The notes: generated by a model from the letters alone, not told the origin. 64,000 nt of DNA from Phytoseiulus persimilis (GCA_037576195.1 CM075103.1:8370001-8434000); one strand, 5' to 3'; counted from the stretch's first letter, positions 27,501 through 40,119 are shown. Program-made: numbers and translations.

Positions 27501-30500
27501 CCATCATTCACGAAAACGACACCTATATCTAGAAAGGCCATTACGTACAAGAAAAACTCCTTCTCCCCGTAACTTTTGGAAACAAGCGTCGCTCGACGTC
27601 GGGTGATAAATTTCGTGGACAACTTGAGATAAGATACGGAGCTCCGAGCAGCCTAACGTTTCTCTGAATCAGCGGAATTCTGCCCCACGACTTTCCCGGA
27701 GACCGAGCACCGCGCAGCTTCTACGGCCACCGCCAGTCCAGTTGGTTAGCTGCAGGCGATGAGGAAGAGACCCTCGGACCGGGTACAGGAGCAGCGAGTC
27801 GCGGATTAGAGTCGCAGGATTAGAAAATAAGCAGGTGGAATGTTTTGGCTTGGACGCCTCCACTCGGACGAATTGAGAAACCGTTGAAAAGAGGGAGTGA
27901 CAGACGGGTGCGTGAAGGGCTACAGAACGGAACGAGGAAAAGCAGAGCTCGAAGAAAATTAGATTTTTCCAAGAGGGAAACGAGCTCTGGTCAGAATCGG
28001 AGAAACAACCGAACGGAAACCTTATTAGGAAACGAAGAGAGAAGACCCGCCCCCTTGCCCACGGTTCGTGGAGACGGAAAGAGGAGGGGGGGGGGGGGGG
28101 CGACTGCCGGACACGCGGGAGCGGGTGAACCGATCACGAACCAATTTTTCCGTCGATAAAATCGACTCTCGTGACTCTCCCTCCGTGCCATTTCCGGGTG
28201 TGAAGCGTTCTTTCGCCTTTTTTTTTCAGCGTCCCCATCTCCGCAGGCTTCCGCGGGAGCCCTGTCCACTCACAGCTGAGCATCTCATAGAGAAAGGAAC
28301 GGAACCCGCGAATGCCGGACTGACTTCCTGAATATGGATGCTCACCTTTTTCGACGAAATCCACCCACACTGGGTCGACGCAAACCGACCACACGTCCTC
28401 CGTGGTTCCTTCTTCAGAGATACAATGGTTCACAATATGCTGGGACACCGCCGACGGTCCGGGAGGGGTTCGGAAGTCTCCTTCGGACCACGGATACTTG
28501 TTCGTCTCGAAGAACAAGGGTCCCCTCGAGAAGGAATCCAGCGCTTGTTTGAGTTCTGCTCGCGAAGAGGAAATGCCCTCTCTGGAGTTGCTGCAGATTA
28601 TTCGGCTGCACTGAGCAACGACCTCTTCGAACACAACCTGCGTGCAATGCGAACGTAATGATAGATGAGACTCCGAGTTCGCCGAGTTCTCTTATTGGGC
28701 AACAGGAATAATCCGAGGACGACAGTCACCTTCGTCAAGTAGACCTCAACGCGGCACATCGTGCTGGGTGGTTCCTTGTTGAACATAAACAGGTTCTCTC
28801 TAACAATTGAACGCATGAAGGCGATTCCCCACAGTAATGTAGGAATATCCAAACGAATGTTACTTGGACCCAGGTTGATATAACAATATGGTTGCGGTGG
28901 GGATAAATCGGAAGAGCTCCCTGGAATCGAAAAATGGGTATCTAGTGGCGGGGTCGTGGAGATCGAGCAAGTTATCAGCCGGTGTCACTGTTAGAGCAAA
29001 GCCACGAGATTTCAGACAGTTCCTCTCGAAGGAGTCGAAGGACACAGGGTTCTAGACCCTAGGCGCGACGAATAAAAGGAGTGAGGAATATTTTAGAAAT
29101 TCAGCTGAGCGGAAGGTTGATTCGTTCGCTTGATGGAATATCCTCGGATGAGCCAAGAGTGCGCCAACAGGGGCGATCGATCGCTCGCTCGCTCACCCGC
29201 TTCGAGTAGAAAAGCAATCGATGATCACGAGGCAACAGCTAAGAGACACGAAGTGACACCTACCCGGATAATAATACGAAGTGAAATCAATGAATATGGC
29301 TTTCTCCGAAGCAATGTTGTAATTGTTGATAAAGGGTTGGCGTTCAGCCCTTGTGGAGGTCGACACTTTATAGATTGTGAACTTGTCGACGATCAACAAC
29401 GTTGTTGAGCACATCAGGTGTAAGGGTAATCGGTACTCGTTCTCTGCGCACATTAGTTTATTCTGAAACGAATGGGACACCGCTTGACAAATGACCGACA
29501 GAGTATCGATCCTCGCGACGAGGTCACGAGCGTTCCTATCCAGGGGGTTCGTACTTACCTTTTTGGCATAGTTGAGATGCATTTCTTCCAACCAGGGCAC
29601 GCGATCACCATTCGGCTCCTGGTATCGCACCCAGTGGTCTCGCCCGATGCATGCCCGGTGGAAAGGGTAATGGTCGATTTGCAGGTTCTTCAGAGTCACC
29701 TGAAATCGTCACCAAATTCCTGAAATCAATTCGCTCAATCCCTCCGTCGAAGCGAATCAGTTCGAGTGAGCCGGTGAGGCAAAGCGGCAAAATGTCGTCG
29801 GTCACGCTCACCTGCAAACATCCGCCTTTTTCGAGCTCCGGGAGTCCTGATCGACAAACAGATCCAGTTGCCGTCTCATCCACCAGATGAAGGTCTATTG
29901 CGGTGCAGAAAACGTGGTACGAAGTCTCGGCAATGTCGTAAGCACGCCACACAGCAGTTAAGGGCGTCTCCTTCTTCGACAGATTTTTTGCATAAGAAGA
30001 ATCAATGGGCAGAGACAGGTGTTTGCTGGCTTGCAGCTGAAAGCCACGGATTAGCACTTCAAACCTCGGTCCTTGACTTTTTTGCGCCACAGAAATCAAA
30101 AATCGAGAATTCTCGCTCTAGAACGCACAAAGAGCAGGGCGTTTCCGAGCGGGGAGCGCCCGGTGCTCTTGCGGCGATGAATGCTCACCTTGTGTGATAG
30201 GTCGGTTGCTTTTTCGATGAGATCAGCTAGGGAATTCGCGAAATGCAGCGCAGCAACCATCTGCGCATCTGTCAAAACCCACAGTAGTTGGTCGAAGACC
30301 ACGAAAAGTCTAGAAGTGACCAGAGAGCAGTCCACTAGTCTTTTCTTGAGTGTCAAACGGCATCGCGCGGATGATGTCAGCAATCGCAGAGGCGACAAAG
30401 CCACCAACGGCGTGGCGGGCTTCGATGAAACCTAGACGCGAGCAGAGTTTGAGTCCCATGCCCAGATCGAGGGGAATACTCGACCCACATCGGAGTCCTT

Positions 30501-33500
30501 GGCAGCTCTAATACGGAGATTGTTAATTTTAAAGCCACACGAACCTTGGCTTCGATGCGCATCGTCTGCCATTCGATTTGTTTGAATAGGAGGAGTTCAT
30601 TCGAGTCGCGGTTTTTGAGTCTGCATTGTCGTAGGTCTCCTTTCTGCCAATTGGGTGTGCGGGAATCAACGATCAACCGTTGGAGCTGGAATCAGAAAAT
30701 GGGACATCATAAGTCGGTCAGCTCGAAAAGCTATCCGACGGAACAGAGAAAGTTCTCTCTTCCGGCCTACTCAGTAGACCCACTAGTCCGGATTGGCGAG
30801 ACTTCTCCTGAAATCAGTTGCTACTCACGTCGAGGGTCGCTTCGAAAGCAGGACTCTTCAGGTGTATGTTGACCGAGTTGACGATAATCGTGATGGAGTC
30901 CAAAGTTTGCTCCGCGAAGCCGTAGCGTCCTGACGTATAGCTCGGTTTCGTCGTCGGGACGATGTTTCGCAGCTGTTCGCACGTCTCGACGTGAATTTCG
31001 ACGCAGTCCAGCGTGATCACTATGGGTTCTGACTTCAGCTTCGTCCACGGCACCTGCAATTCTCGAGTTTGTAATCCTGCAATCTTCCAGACCGAATCGC
31101 TTATTTCCCCGCCGGGCATCGGGGTTCGAGGACCGGAATCGGAGAGGGGAGAGAGTTTCCGAGCTCGCTCCCGCTGCCGGGCTCTCGCGTCTCTTACGGG
31201 AGCGAGACAGCCGGGAACAGATGAGTTCCTCGGAAGCCTACAATGTGCTTGATTAATTCTCATTTGCAGCTGGCAAGCCAACTGCAAATTCGGCGAGCAA
31301 CGGGCGCATCCGACGAGCCACACCGACAGCGAGTCCCGCACGCCAGGCGTAAGAGCGGGGCCGACGGGGTTCATACGCGTTCCCCGCGGTGGTGTCTCAA
31401 ACCATCTTAATCTCCGCAGTTCTTATCCAACTTTGTTCGTCTTCGCCCGGCAGCCAGCCAGGAGGCCAGCCAAGCGAGCGAGCAAACGTCGCCGCTGAGC
31501 TGAGATGCATACGGGATGAGGATTTCGTAAATTACCTTCCCAAAATGAGAAACTTCAAAAACTGTCGGCGCACAAACTCGTTCCTTGTGGACGCGTCAAC
31601 TTGAGCTGTGACCGTCGTGGACAAAGTAACATTTTCAATGAACGGCCTGCTTCGCTGGAGTTCGGGGGTTTCTAGTGCTCGACGACATTCTCTAAATTGG
31701 ACTTATCGGACTTCAGAACGATATTATTCCTGGTGGATATGGGGTGAAACATCTGTAGGGTTCTACAAGTAAAACAGCTTCCCCAGCCGTCAGAGATGTA
31801 TCAATTCCACCCGAGAGAGAGAGAAGGAGAGGGGGGGGGGGAAGAGAGAGAGAGACAAACCTTTAAAACAGCCGAATTGCAGAACGCCCGGGTCAAAGAG
31901 AGCCAACAAGGCAGCTCGAGGAGCTCCATGAGGAGCTCCTCGTTGAGCTCGAGATTTTGCAGTTCGCATCTCCCTTTCAGAGCACTCAACTGGATATTCT
32001 CGACAGAGAGATTTTTTGTGAATCTGGAACAAAGAGGAGACGTTTGAGTTGTAGGGAACGAACATCGAAAAAGCACTCCAAACCGCCTGTGGCACTTCCG
32101 ACGGAAACTACGGCTTCTTAGTCAAGTTTTTCTGGATTTTCGCGAAACGCACTTCTAATACTCGGGATCACCCTGGAATACCGCAGATAACGAACCTTAT
32201 TTTCTTTTCGAAAAAAAAACGCATCAGATAACGACCTCTTCAGATACCGAAATTGTCGGATAACGAGCTCATCAGATAACGAAAACGGCAGATGAAGATT
32301 CCATCTAATGAGTTTTTTTGAGAGAAGAACGAAAACAGGGTTCGTTATCTGCGGGATCTCAGGGTTAAACTCAGGGGAGCTGTATGACCTCTGCCATGTT
32401 CTGCCAACTCCGGAATTCTATCTTTCTCCACAAATCCAAACAGCAGCTCGATGAAGCATTCCGGAGAGGCAACTTCGAATTGAGGACCTCAATTCAATCG
32501 TTCGGAGCGGTACAGCTGCGAAATGTGAGCGTGCTTCTCTCCAACAACTGTACGGCAGCGACACCCTGAGCGGCATTCATGGCGACGTATCCATGTTCTT
32601 CTGATCGTGATCGGCTCGATGACTTCAAAGTACGCTCAACTGGAACCAGCGCGCTGGAGATAAGTAGCCGGAGTTCAATCCCCGTTTCAACGACATCACC
32701 GACTAATTTCGAAACTTTTGCTCGGTTGAACGCTGCGCGTAGAAGGTCGGCGCCACTGAAACAGCGCCCCGAACTGGAACAAGTGATTCAAGCGCCAAAG
32801 TCAAGAGCTGACGCTATTCAGACCCTTTCTTGGGCGACCGGGTCGCGGGGCTCAAAGCTCCTGGGGGGAAACCGGTCTCGCGTGGGGGCTCCATCGATGA
32901 ATTCAACGGGGTTGAATACTTGTCTACGATATTATCCCGACATCTGAGGTGCTTCTGGAGGAGTTCACTATTTTATTCTTCTTATTCGTTGGATTTTGTT
33001 AATGATGATGGACGAGAGCCCTGATGCCGATCGGGACACTGTGGGGTCTCAACACTGAGACGATTCTCCTCGACTTCATCAATTGTATCCAAGTGCTTGC
33101 TCTGACGAAAAACTCTCCCAAACAGGAATCAAGTCGCTGTCTTCTCCGATACGACGATCCTCGACTGAGCGGAGCTCTGTGAATGACCGCGCTTGCTTTC
33201 CGGGAGACCAGCGCTGTAACTGGCTAGTCATCCACCCAGGAGCCGACGGTGAGGCAATGATCGTCGAACCGCCAGGAGCAATATTGTCCCACTCTTGTTC
33301 CACTTCAATTTGCAGTCGAGGAGTCGAAACGGAGCAAAATTGCTTCGACAGGATCCTCCTGCGCCGTCTCCCGTTCACTTCAAGTGTCATCGATCGATTT
33401 GAGCGGATGAACCAGCGAATTAAGTGAAAATTCTCGGAGCAGCCCGATTCGGAGGACAACGGAATGTCTCACCGATTGCGGGATTCGGGGCACGTACGAC

Positions 33501-34081
33501 TTCAAAGATGAAGGAGCAGCAGCGAGGGACGGGGGAAAAAAAGAGACGAGAGCGGTTCCGAGCTTCTCTTGGTGCTCTACTGATAAATATTCACTTCTAC
33601 GAGAGCCTTTGTGAGAATCAGAGAGGACCGCAATCGGGAATTCTCCGAAGATTCCTTGATTAGGAGCTCGGGATTGATTCAGCCGTCGACTAGCGTCGGA
33701 GGAAGCATCTCCGAAGGCTTCCACGTCCAACTCTAAAGCACTACACTCGGCTGCTGGGTCATGGCCATGACGGAAGTCCCCTAGTCTTTGCACCGAACTG
33801 ATGAGACAAATATTTGTGCGGTACGTGACGCAAGTCTCCGCGTCTGTGAACCTGAGGTTCCGCATAAGATTCCCGACATCGGTGAACCCTCACGAGTTTT
33901 TAAGTCTTCCCCGTAACTGGAACTCGATGCCTTCGCTGACCAACCCTATGGAGTCCGAAAGGTGCCCGTGACCAACTTACTTGAACAATAGTTTGAGAGC
34001 GGGAGATTTCCGGAACGGAAAATATCCTTTGGTCAAACGCTTCTTGAGCTTTTTGAGACGTTTCTTGATTTTCAAAGCCAT
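15501..34081 (-). CDS. BLTP3: Bridge-like lipid transfer protein family member 3 (UHRF1BP1/UHRF1BP1L, SHIP164-like)
   Basis: This is a chorein-type lipid channel protein; family members act in endosome-Golgi traffic and lipid transfer. Placed exons are 34081-33981 (tentative start), 32023-31861, 31053-30829, 30685-30545, 30431-30189, 30036-29812, 29699-29559, 29462-29264, 28920-28730, 28637-28346, 27214-26280, 24979-24761, 24613-24457, 23305-23174 and 15586-15501. Every junction except that around the 26280-24979 gap is phase-consistent; about 40-60 residues there are unresolved. Placed exons give about 1,150 residues (human about 1,440-1,460). Key matches are FTKNLSVENIQLSALKG with NLELNEELL (chorein start), PWTKLKSEPI, LLWVLTDAQ, LQIDHYPFHRA, SYYYPG and WSVCVDPVWVDF. 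A middle part is Ser-rich and acidic (SLSVSMSLCEDAMDALSVRSDESD), followed by QLVSVVVLKV. The last three exons form a C-terminal coiled coil. Exon 1 encodes a very basic start, MALKIKKRLKKLKKRL, with a good Kozak context. Confidence 0.87.
15587..23173 (-). other. Last intron of BLTP3 (7.6 kb)
   Basis: This intron joins donor GTGAGT after 23174 to the acceptor TTTCAG before 15586, with phase 1 on both sides. It is the longest intron in the window. It contains a CCGG tandem array at 21114-21134 and scattered open frames on both strands (for example - 21106-21720 and + 17636-17998). None has an ATG-plus-splice or homology case. Confidence 0.6.
21114..21134. repeat. (CCGG)n array
   Basis: Five consecutive CCGG units lie inside the large BLTP3 intron. 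The array is short, perfect and CpG-rich. Confidence 0.85.
28086..28100. repeat. Poly-G run
   Basis: Fifteen consecutive G lie in the BLTP3 intron between exons 28346 and 27214. Such runs often vary in length in assemblies, so the base count is uncertain. Confidence 0.85.
31814..31860. repeat. GA-rich and poly-G low-complexity tract
   Basis: An AG-rich run with an internal run of G lies directly inside the donor side of the BLTP3 intron that follows exon 32023-31861. Seen in the sense direction this is a C/CT-rich tract just after the unusual GTTTGT donor. Confidence 0.75.
32171..32364. mobile_element. Small inverted-repeat element (MITE-like) with GATAACGA repeats
   Basis: The two ends are imperfect inverted copies of about 27 bases. 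The left end reads CCCTGGAATACCGCAGATAA and continues CGAACC. The right end, reverse-complemented, starts CCCTGAGATCCCGCAGATAA and also continues CGAACC. Inside are further direct copies of GATAACGA. The right edge abuts TTAA, the left edge ATCA. The element sits in the first BLTP3 intron and has no coding capacity. The CCCT ends and the TTAA on one side hint at a piggyBac-type family, but the other side lacks TTAA, so the superfamily stays open. Confidence 0.65.
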
Positions 34082-36944
34082 TGTCGCCGTCCGGCGCTAG
34101 ATACAGAGCATCACTGGCTAGCGCTTAGCGCCATGTTAGAAGCGAACTACATGCTAGCGCCTGGAGAGTCGGCTGAGTGCTCCCTCGTTTAGAGAGTGGG
34201 ATGAGTTCCGGACTAACTGTTACAACAACGTCACAAGAATCGTAGAAATATTTGGCACTCGTCGAACCGTTCCACAAATACAACTTCCATGGTGCCGAGA
34301 GTCCAGCGAGAAGTTGGAGCAAACAGTTGCGTGCTGGTCGGGCCACAACCGAACCGAAGCCGCCGACGGCAACTTGCGGAAAAACTACGTGGAAGAGAAG
34401 AGTGAGGGCGAAAAGTTGAAGTTGCGAGCCGAGCCGCTCAGCTCCGGCCTGACGAGGGCCGTTCGCAATGCTTTGCCGCTTCAGCACATGAACTGTTGCC
34501 GCCGCCGCCACCACCGCTCGATGAGGCTCATTTGTGAAATAGCCGGCTCACATGAGCAGAAATCGAGGGAAGAAATCAGGTAGTGACTAAGCCTGAAGCT
34601 CAACGTCACAGGATGGATCGGAACGAGCTGGAAACAGAGGGCGAGGGGGTCAGGCGAACTAAAACAGGACGAAGGATAGCCGCGAACTTGTCTACAGATA
34701 TCTGTACGATGCGCTTCTTCCAGTTCCCGGTTCAGGGCCCCCGAAGATTTCTGTGGACGAACTTCTGGTTTTCGTCGAAAACAGACTTGGGCCTTGACTG
34801 TTCCGCTTTTTTCTCCTCGGTTTCTCCAGAAGTTGAGGGCGAGCTACTCATGAGATCATTGAACACAATCGAGGGGCGCCAACGCGAAAAGGAATTGAAT
34901 GAATTTCGAGAACTCCAAGCGATGCTGCTCGTAGGATGTTCTCAACATTTTGAACTGTCCAGGATTCAGGTCGAATGACCGTCCGATCAATGTTCCGGGC
35001 GATCATGCAATCTGACAGCGGTTTCGCTGACTCGTGATTCCGACAACCTCAAACTTGGTCGCCGAAATTCCGCGCTGGTTTCGTGCTCTGTCCCAGTTTT
35101 AAGAGGATCGAATACCTTGAATATCGATCTGAAACACAAGAGAAGCATCACTCAACTTTGCTCACTGCCGAACACGAAGATTCAATACATTCTGTCACTT
35201 CCAGTCATCTGGAGCCGGGTTATTTTAGGAATACTCTGAGAAGTCTTCTCAGCTCTGCGGACAGGAAATTCTCGCCTCCCTATCGGAGCCAACATTAGAT
35301 CGACGGATTTCCTCCTCAACGTTCGTCGATTCAGTGCAAAAATGTAGGCTCGATTCAGAGCGCATTGTTCCGAAGTTTGGCAGAACAAAGCCTTTGTCAC
35401 CGATGTGGTCTCATGGGTTTGTATTCATTCGACGCTCAGAACAAGTTCTAGATAGACTTCGAGAGTTTATCGTAGCTGTTTTTTTTTCCATGACAGCTGC
35501 GTCGTGAAATGTACTCCCAACTCCAGAGTTCCCGTGTAGTTCCTCGCCGATATTTTGCTTGATCTGTTCCAAAGCACGCCGCTCTCCACAACAGATCATT
35601 GTCTTTCGGACGTCCGCCTAGTTTTCGTCTACTGCGCCTCATGTCTTACTATGGATCCAAGCTCACAACCACGAGCTTTGGAAGGTTTTTTCTTCGCACG
35701 TTAATCGCGGTTGCGTCACAGCGCGTCGTCGTAGTGACACAGATGTCCTGCCCAAAATAAAGTAACGAAGAACCGACTCCTCAAGTCATAATAACTCGAT
35801 TTGCGACACACGGAGTCGCTTAGTTGGAGATTAGCGCCATAACAGCACAGCCATTTACGTGAGTGCCGACTCCGAGGTACAACACTGCTCGAAGGAGCCA
35901 CTCGAGCCTCGTGAACATTTCTGACACTAGCCATGAGCTCAGCTCCCCTTTTGTTCCGATGGGAAGGGTGCGCGTCGCGTGGCAAGCTCGCGAGCTTGTT
36001 CCCGGGGATTGGGCCGGCGTTCGGACACTCGGCAGCCCGGAATTAAGGCGACGGGAACGATGACAGGAAAGAGAGACTCGATCACTCACTTGGACAGATG
36101 TTTGAGAACTTGGTTTCTAATGAGCGATACCATGTTGAAAAGTGCGACGTGTGGTCACTCTCCGTGTCGGTCGAGAGGAGGCCTCTTGAGAGGCAGCAGG
36201 TATCCACTCTGCTCCGAGGGGCACTACATTCAACAGCTGATACCTGGCTGACATTCGAAAACTGGGAAGCAAGCAAGACTATGGGAGCAACCTGAGTCTT
36301 CGACACGCCCATCACTTGTTGGCGCCTGTCTGGGATCGACCTGGCGAACGACCCTGCCGCAGTGGAGAACTGTCGCTTTCGGAAAGTTCTCAAGCGGACG
36401 GCTCGGGTCTTGATGGGGGCGCTTGGTCTCTCCATGCGAACGGAATCCAAATCTAGTGCCGAAAGTCTGTTTGAGCTCTGAGAAGCCGAGGGAAGAGCGG
36501 GCATTCGCTGTCAAACCCGGGAGAAACCCAAACACAGAGACAGCTGTACAGGACACGCATCGCGGTGTGTTCTCGCACTCACTCCAATACTACTGCAGTG
36601 AGCTGTGGTTCGCAGCAGTCGTCGTCCTTGTTGTTGTTGTCGTCGTCGATCGACAACAAGAGCAAGTCGCATTCACAAACGCACTGTGTGGTGCAGCTGC
36701 TTCGGGTGAGATCAGATCCAATCACCGTGAGCGTTAAAGAGCGAGCGAGCCAGGCGCCGTACCAGTCTCCAGATCCGTCATCATGAGAGAACAGGCTCCC
36801 AAGTGGCGATCCAAATGAACCAGGTCGGATGATCGCTCGAGGAGACGTTCGGTTCCCTCCATCAGCTGGCGAGGCGCGCTCGTTCTAAGTAACTTCGTCC
36901 GGATTCGAATTTCTCAACCGAGAAGTTCTGACTCGCCGACGGTC
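34082..36944. other. Divergent promoter region between BLTP3 and the orphan gene
   Basis: The two flanking genes are transcribed away from each other. No conserved exon is recognised. The frames of 100-140 codons seen here on both strands lack homology and codon signal. The 5' UTRs and promoters of both genes should lie here. Confidence 0.5.
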
Positions 36945-38351
36945 ATGGCGAATTTGAAAAAGCATTTTGTGTTCAAAGTCGGTGCTGCTGCTGCCGGAAT
37001 GTCGTCGTCCGGGGGGAGCCATGGGGTCTCCCCGTCCGCGGAGCTGCTGCCCCCGGGATTCTCGAAATCAGCGTTTATGAACGAAGTGTCCTCGCTGCTG
37101 GACCAATGTGGACTCTACGTTTCGGCCATGAACGGTTTCTGTACAAGTGGCTGTTCGTTGGCAAAGTGCCTCGTTCGAGTGTTCCACGCAGTGCCCCTGT
37201 ACCGGGAGACGGCGACCACGCTCCTCTCGAATTGGGAGGAAATCGCGCAAACCACCGCCGCCGCATCAGCCTCAGTCAAAACAGAAACTCTCATGCAGCT
37301 GCAGGACGTCCTGACTCGGCTCGAAACATCGGCCGAGAACAAAGAGGACGAGCTGGCCGAATCGGTTCACGCGGTTTCCTCGTGTCTGATGGCCTACATC
37401 GAGCTCCAAGCACAATTTTCCTACTCGGTGTTCAAAGCTCTCGGGAAGCTCTCGCGCCAACAGCAGAACGGTTTCCTGAAAACGAGCCGAGCCGAAGAGG
37501 CGGTGCGGAAGCAGTTCTCGCAAATAATCAATCGACTCACGGGGCCCTCAGCTAAAACTCCACCGTCACCGCCAGTTTCTCAGGCGACTACGCCACAACA
37601 GACTCAATCATCTGGCGCCGTTTGGCCCGCCGAAATCCATTTAGCTCCGAGCAGCGGAGAGCTTCTCGTATCCGCACAGCCTGATTCCGATGCCTGCATG
37701 AGTGAAATTCCCGATAGTGGCCTCGATGACGTCATAAATCTGTTGTCGATCGGTGCCGTGAGCCCGCCGTCCTCTTCAGCACCTTCTGCTTCATCCGCGT
37801 CGTCCTCATCGGTGCCTCCGAAAATCCCCCCTCGCCCGGACGCTTTCAGTCAGGACGCCTTCAGGCTCAAACAGCGACGGCAGCAACAGCTCGAGTCCTC
37901 GGAGGGCGGGGCTGAAGCACACGGCGACGACAATAAGCTCGAAACGCCTTCGTGGTCCCCCTGGGGTCCCGATTGGTCCACTGAAGATCTCAGTAATTGG
38001 CCGTCACACTCGTCGGACGCCTCGGATTACGACCCCGGCTGGATGCGATGGCAATCAAGCAGTGCCAAAGAAAAAACTCAGACATGGCCTCGTCCCTTAC
38101 GTGATCCCTGCGCGCCATGGGAGTGGCATGACGATGAGAAGGAGGACACGTTGGACACGTGGAAGGCTGGAAATCGCGACGGAGATCGAGCCGCGAAAAC
38201 ATGCACGTGGCCTCTGAAAGTCGCCGCGGAAAGCTCCTGGCATGAAGGAGATCCCTGGAAAAAGGAGGACCCTTCGCCAACCGCGAGTCAGGCCGCTTCC
38301 TGGAAGGGCGACGAGGACTACCAGGGCTTCCATTTGTTCAACCAGCGTTGA
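36945..38351 (+). CDS. Uncharacterised 468-residue protein: helical N-terminal part, Trp-rich acidic tail
   Basis: A single uninterrupted frame runs from an ATG with a good context (GGTCATGGCG) to TGA; no intron is needed. Residues about 40-195 look like an all-helical domain with few Gly/Pro (SAFMNEVSSLLDQCGLYVSA, then TLLSNWEEI and CLMAYIELQAQFSYSVFKAL). This could be an AH/BAR-like or four-helix fold, which is a guess. Residues about 200-300 are Ser/Pro-rich and disordered, with a KIPPRP motif that could bind SH3 domains. The last 130 residues are unusual: about 15 Trp spaced among Asp, Glu, Ser and Pro (WSPWGPDWSTEDLSNWPSH). Length, composition without stops and GC-rich third positions support coding. 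I do not recognise the family. It converges with CAP downstream and diverges from BLTP3 upstream. Confidence 0.75.
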   Translation: MANLKKHFVFKVGAAAAGMSSSGGSHGVSPSAELLPPGFSKSAFMNEVSSLLDQCGLYVSAMNGFCTSGCSLAKCLVRVFHAVPLYRETATTLLSNWEEIAQTTAAASASVKTETLMQLQDVLTRLETSAENKEDELAESVHAVSSCLMAYIELQAQFSYSVFKALGKLSRQQQNGFLKTSRAEEAVRKQFSQIINRLTGPSAKTPPSPPVSQATTPQQTQSSGAVWPAEIHLAPSSGELLVSAQPDSDACMSEIPDSGLDDVINLLSIGAVSPPSSSAPSASSASSSSVPPKIPPRPDAFSQDAFRLKQRRQQQLESSEGGAEAHGDDNKLETPSWSPWGPDWSTEDLSNWPSHSSDASDYDPGWMRWQSSSAKEKTQTWPRPLRDPCAPWEWHDDEKEDTLDTWKAGNRDGDRAAKTCTWPLKVAAESSWHEGDPWKKEDPSPTASQAASWKGDEDYQGFHLFNQR

Positions 38352-40119
38352 GGGACGCGGAAGAATGCCGGGGCTTTGGGATGAGAGAGACGATGATGTT
38401 CCCGACGACGGCGGGAGAATGAGGAGGAACAGCGACGAGGAGTGATTGAATGAATCCGAATATTGCCAACTAATGGGTTCGGCAGGTCGAGTCACAATAG
38501 AACAATGAATGCCAATGTCCTCTCCAAAAGAGTTCCAGCGTAAGATGAATCACGACCGCTAGTCTGATAGTTGCTTGTCCGTTTGAAGCTTTAGAAGCAA
38601 CCTAAACAGTATTCGTAACCCACAACGACACAGTGTAGAAAGAGAACGCGACCTTTTGTACGTCGACCGCGGACTTAATGCTCGCTTTTGGGGAGTCTGC
38701 GGCCGACTGCGGAACCACTGCTATTTCCTCAGGATTTATCTTCTGTACATATCTGACGAAACATCGTGTATTATTCTAATCATGACTGTTCTTCTGAACT
38801 GTATTTTGATATGGCCGATAAATCTGCCAACAATTGTTGTTATCGCTGTTGTTGAAAGCAAAGACTCGTTCTCCATTCAGGTACTCTTTCAGGATTCGAT
38901 CTAGCATCGTTCTCGGTGCCTTGCGAAGGACACCTATTGCAGTTTGCTCCTAGTTTGAGATGCAAGATTGCTTGCTCTTCATTGAAGGAGAACGTTCCAT
39001 TTGGCCCCTGACGTTTACCCTCGGAAGCCTTTTTCTCCTGATCTTGAGTGAAAGCGGCTAAGCAGTGTCACTAGGTCTATGGGGATTATTTGATGAGTCA
39101 GAATCAGTTCCAGCTTGGATAAGTACCTTTCGCGATCCTGCCGAGGTTAAACGCAGGGAACATCGGAGAACCGACAAACAGGGCATGAGGCAAGGGGGAG
39201 CTAGGATTGGTGCGTAGGGCGGTAGATGAATTATGGATCTGAAAGCACAATAGCACACGGCGGGAAAGAAACGAGCGATTTCTGCTCCGGAGAAGAGTAC
39301 GTACAGTCTTTGTATCGAGAATGCCGTATTCACACGGAGTTCACCGAGATCTATAGGAACATTGAAGAAGTTGAAGATTGGCAAAACTGTCACGGGAGGA
39401 ATAGGCACTACCCATGGTCGTGCCATGCAGGATCGGGCAAAAATCTTTCGCCGGAAGAAGCGCATTCGAGTCCTTCCAAAAGTTTCGCAGTCCCCCACTT
39501 CCACTGAGGAACCTGGGCATATCTCTGACGAATATTGGCGTCTCTCGCAAGAGGTATCTCGCGCCGCCAGCTTGCCTTTCCAGTTGAATTCGCGATTGGA
39601 ATTTCAGCTGACGGGTTCCAACTAACGAGAACACATTGGCCTCTTGAGATCAACTTGATGTCTATAAATGACCTCACTCATTTCACCCTCGAGCAGTTGA
39701 AGTTCCGCGTAATCTATCTCCGTCCCCCCTTTCCCCTCCCTGATAGCAAGCAGAGAAAACATCTCCATTTCGATAAGGTATATTTTGTTCGTTTATATTA
39801 TTCAAAGTAAGTGATTTTTCCGCGACAAATCCGCTCAGGAGGAACATTGCCCCCAGGCTCTGTTCTTATGCTTCGCAGCTCCCATTGATCAATCATCGCA
39901 CACTCCTATCCCACCACATACATAGATCTATGATAATCATGCCGAGTTTGAATCGCGAATAGCTAGCCTATTCTCTCCCGTTTTTTCGACACCGTGCATT
40001 GAAACCAAGGGTTGATGTTTCTTCCCCAAAAACAGAGGAACCCAAAACATCGATTGAGCTTCGGATGTCGTTGCTTTGTTTGTATCATGTCTTTGAGTCG
40101 AGTTCAGCTCATTTTGTGC
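38352..40119. other. Convergent intergenic region, 3' ends of the orphan gene and CAP
   Basis: Nothing with recognisable homology was found. Frames at + 39362-39625 and - 39058-39504 overlap each other on opposite strands and show no family motif, so they are probably chance. Both 3' UTRs should lie here. I saw no clean AATAAA for either gene. Confidence 0.5.

Noticed and set aside
32640-32690. GGAGTTCAATCCCC looks like a tRNA T-arm
   Set aside because: No matching acceptor stem, anticodon arm or A box could be folded around it.
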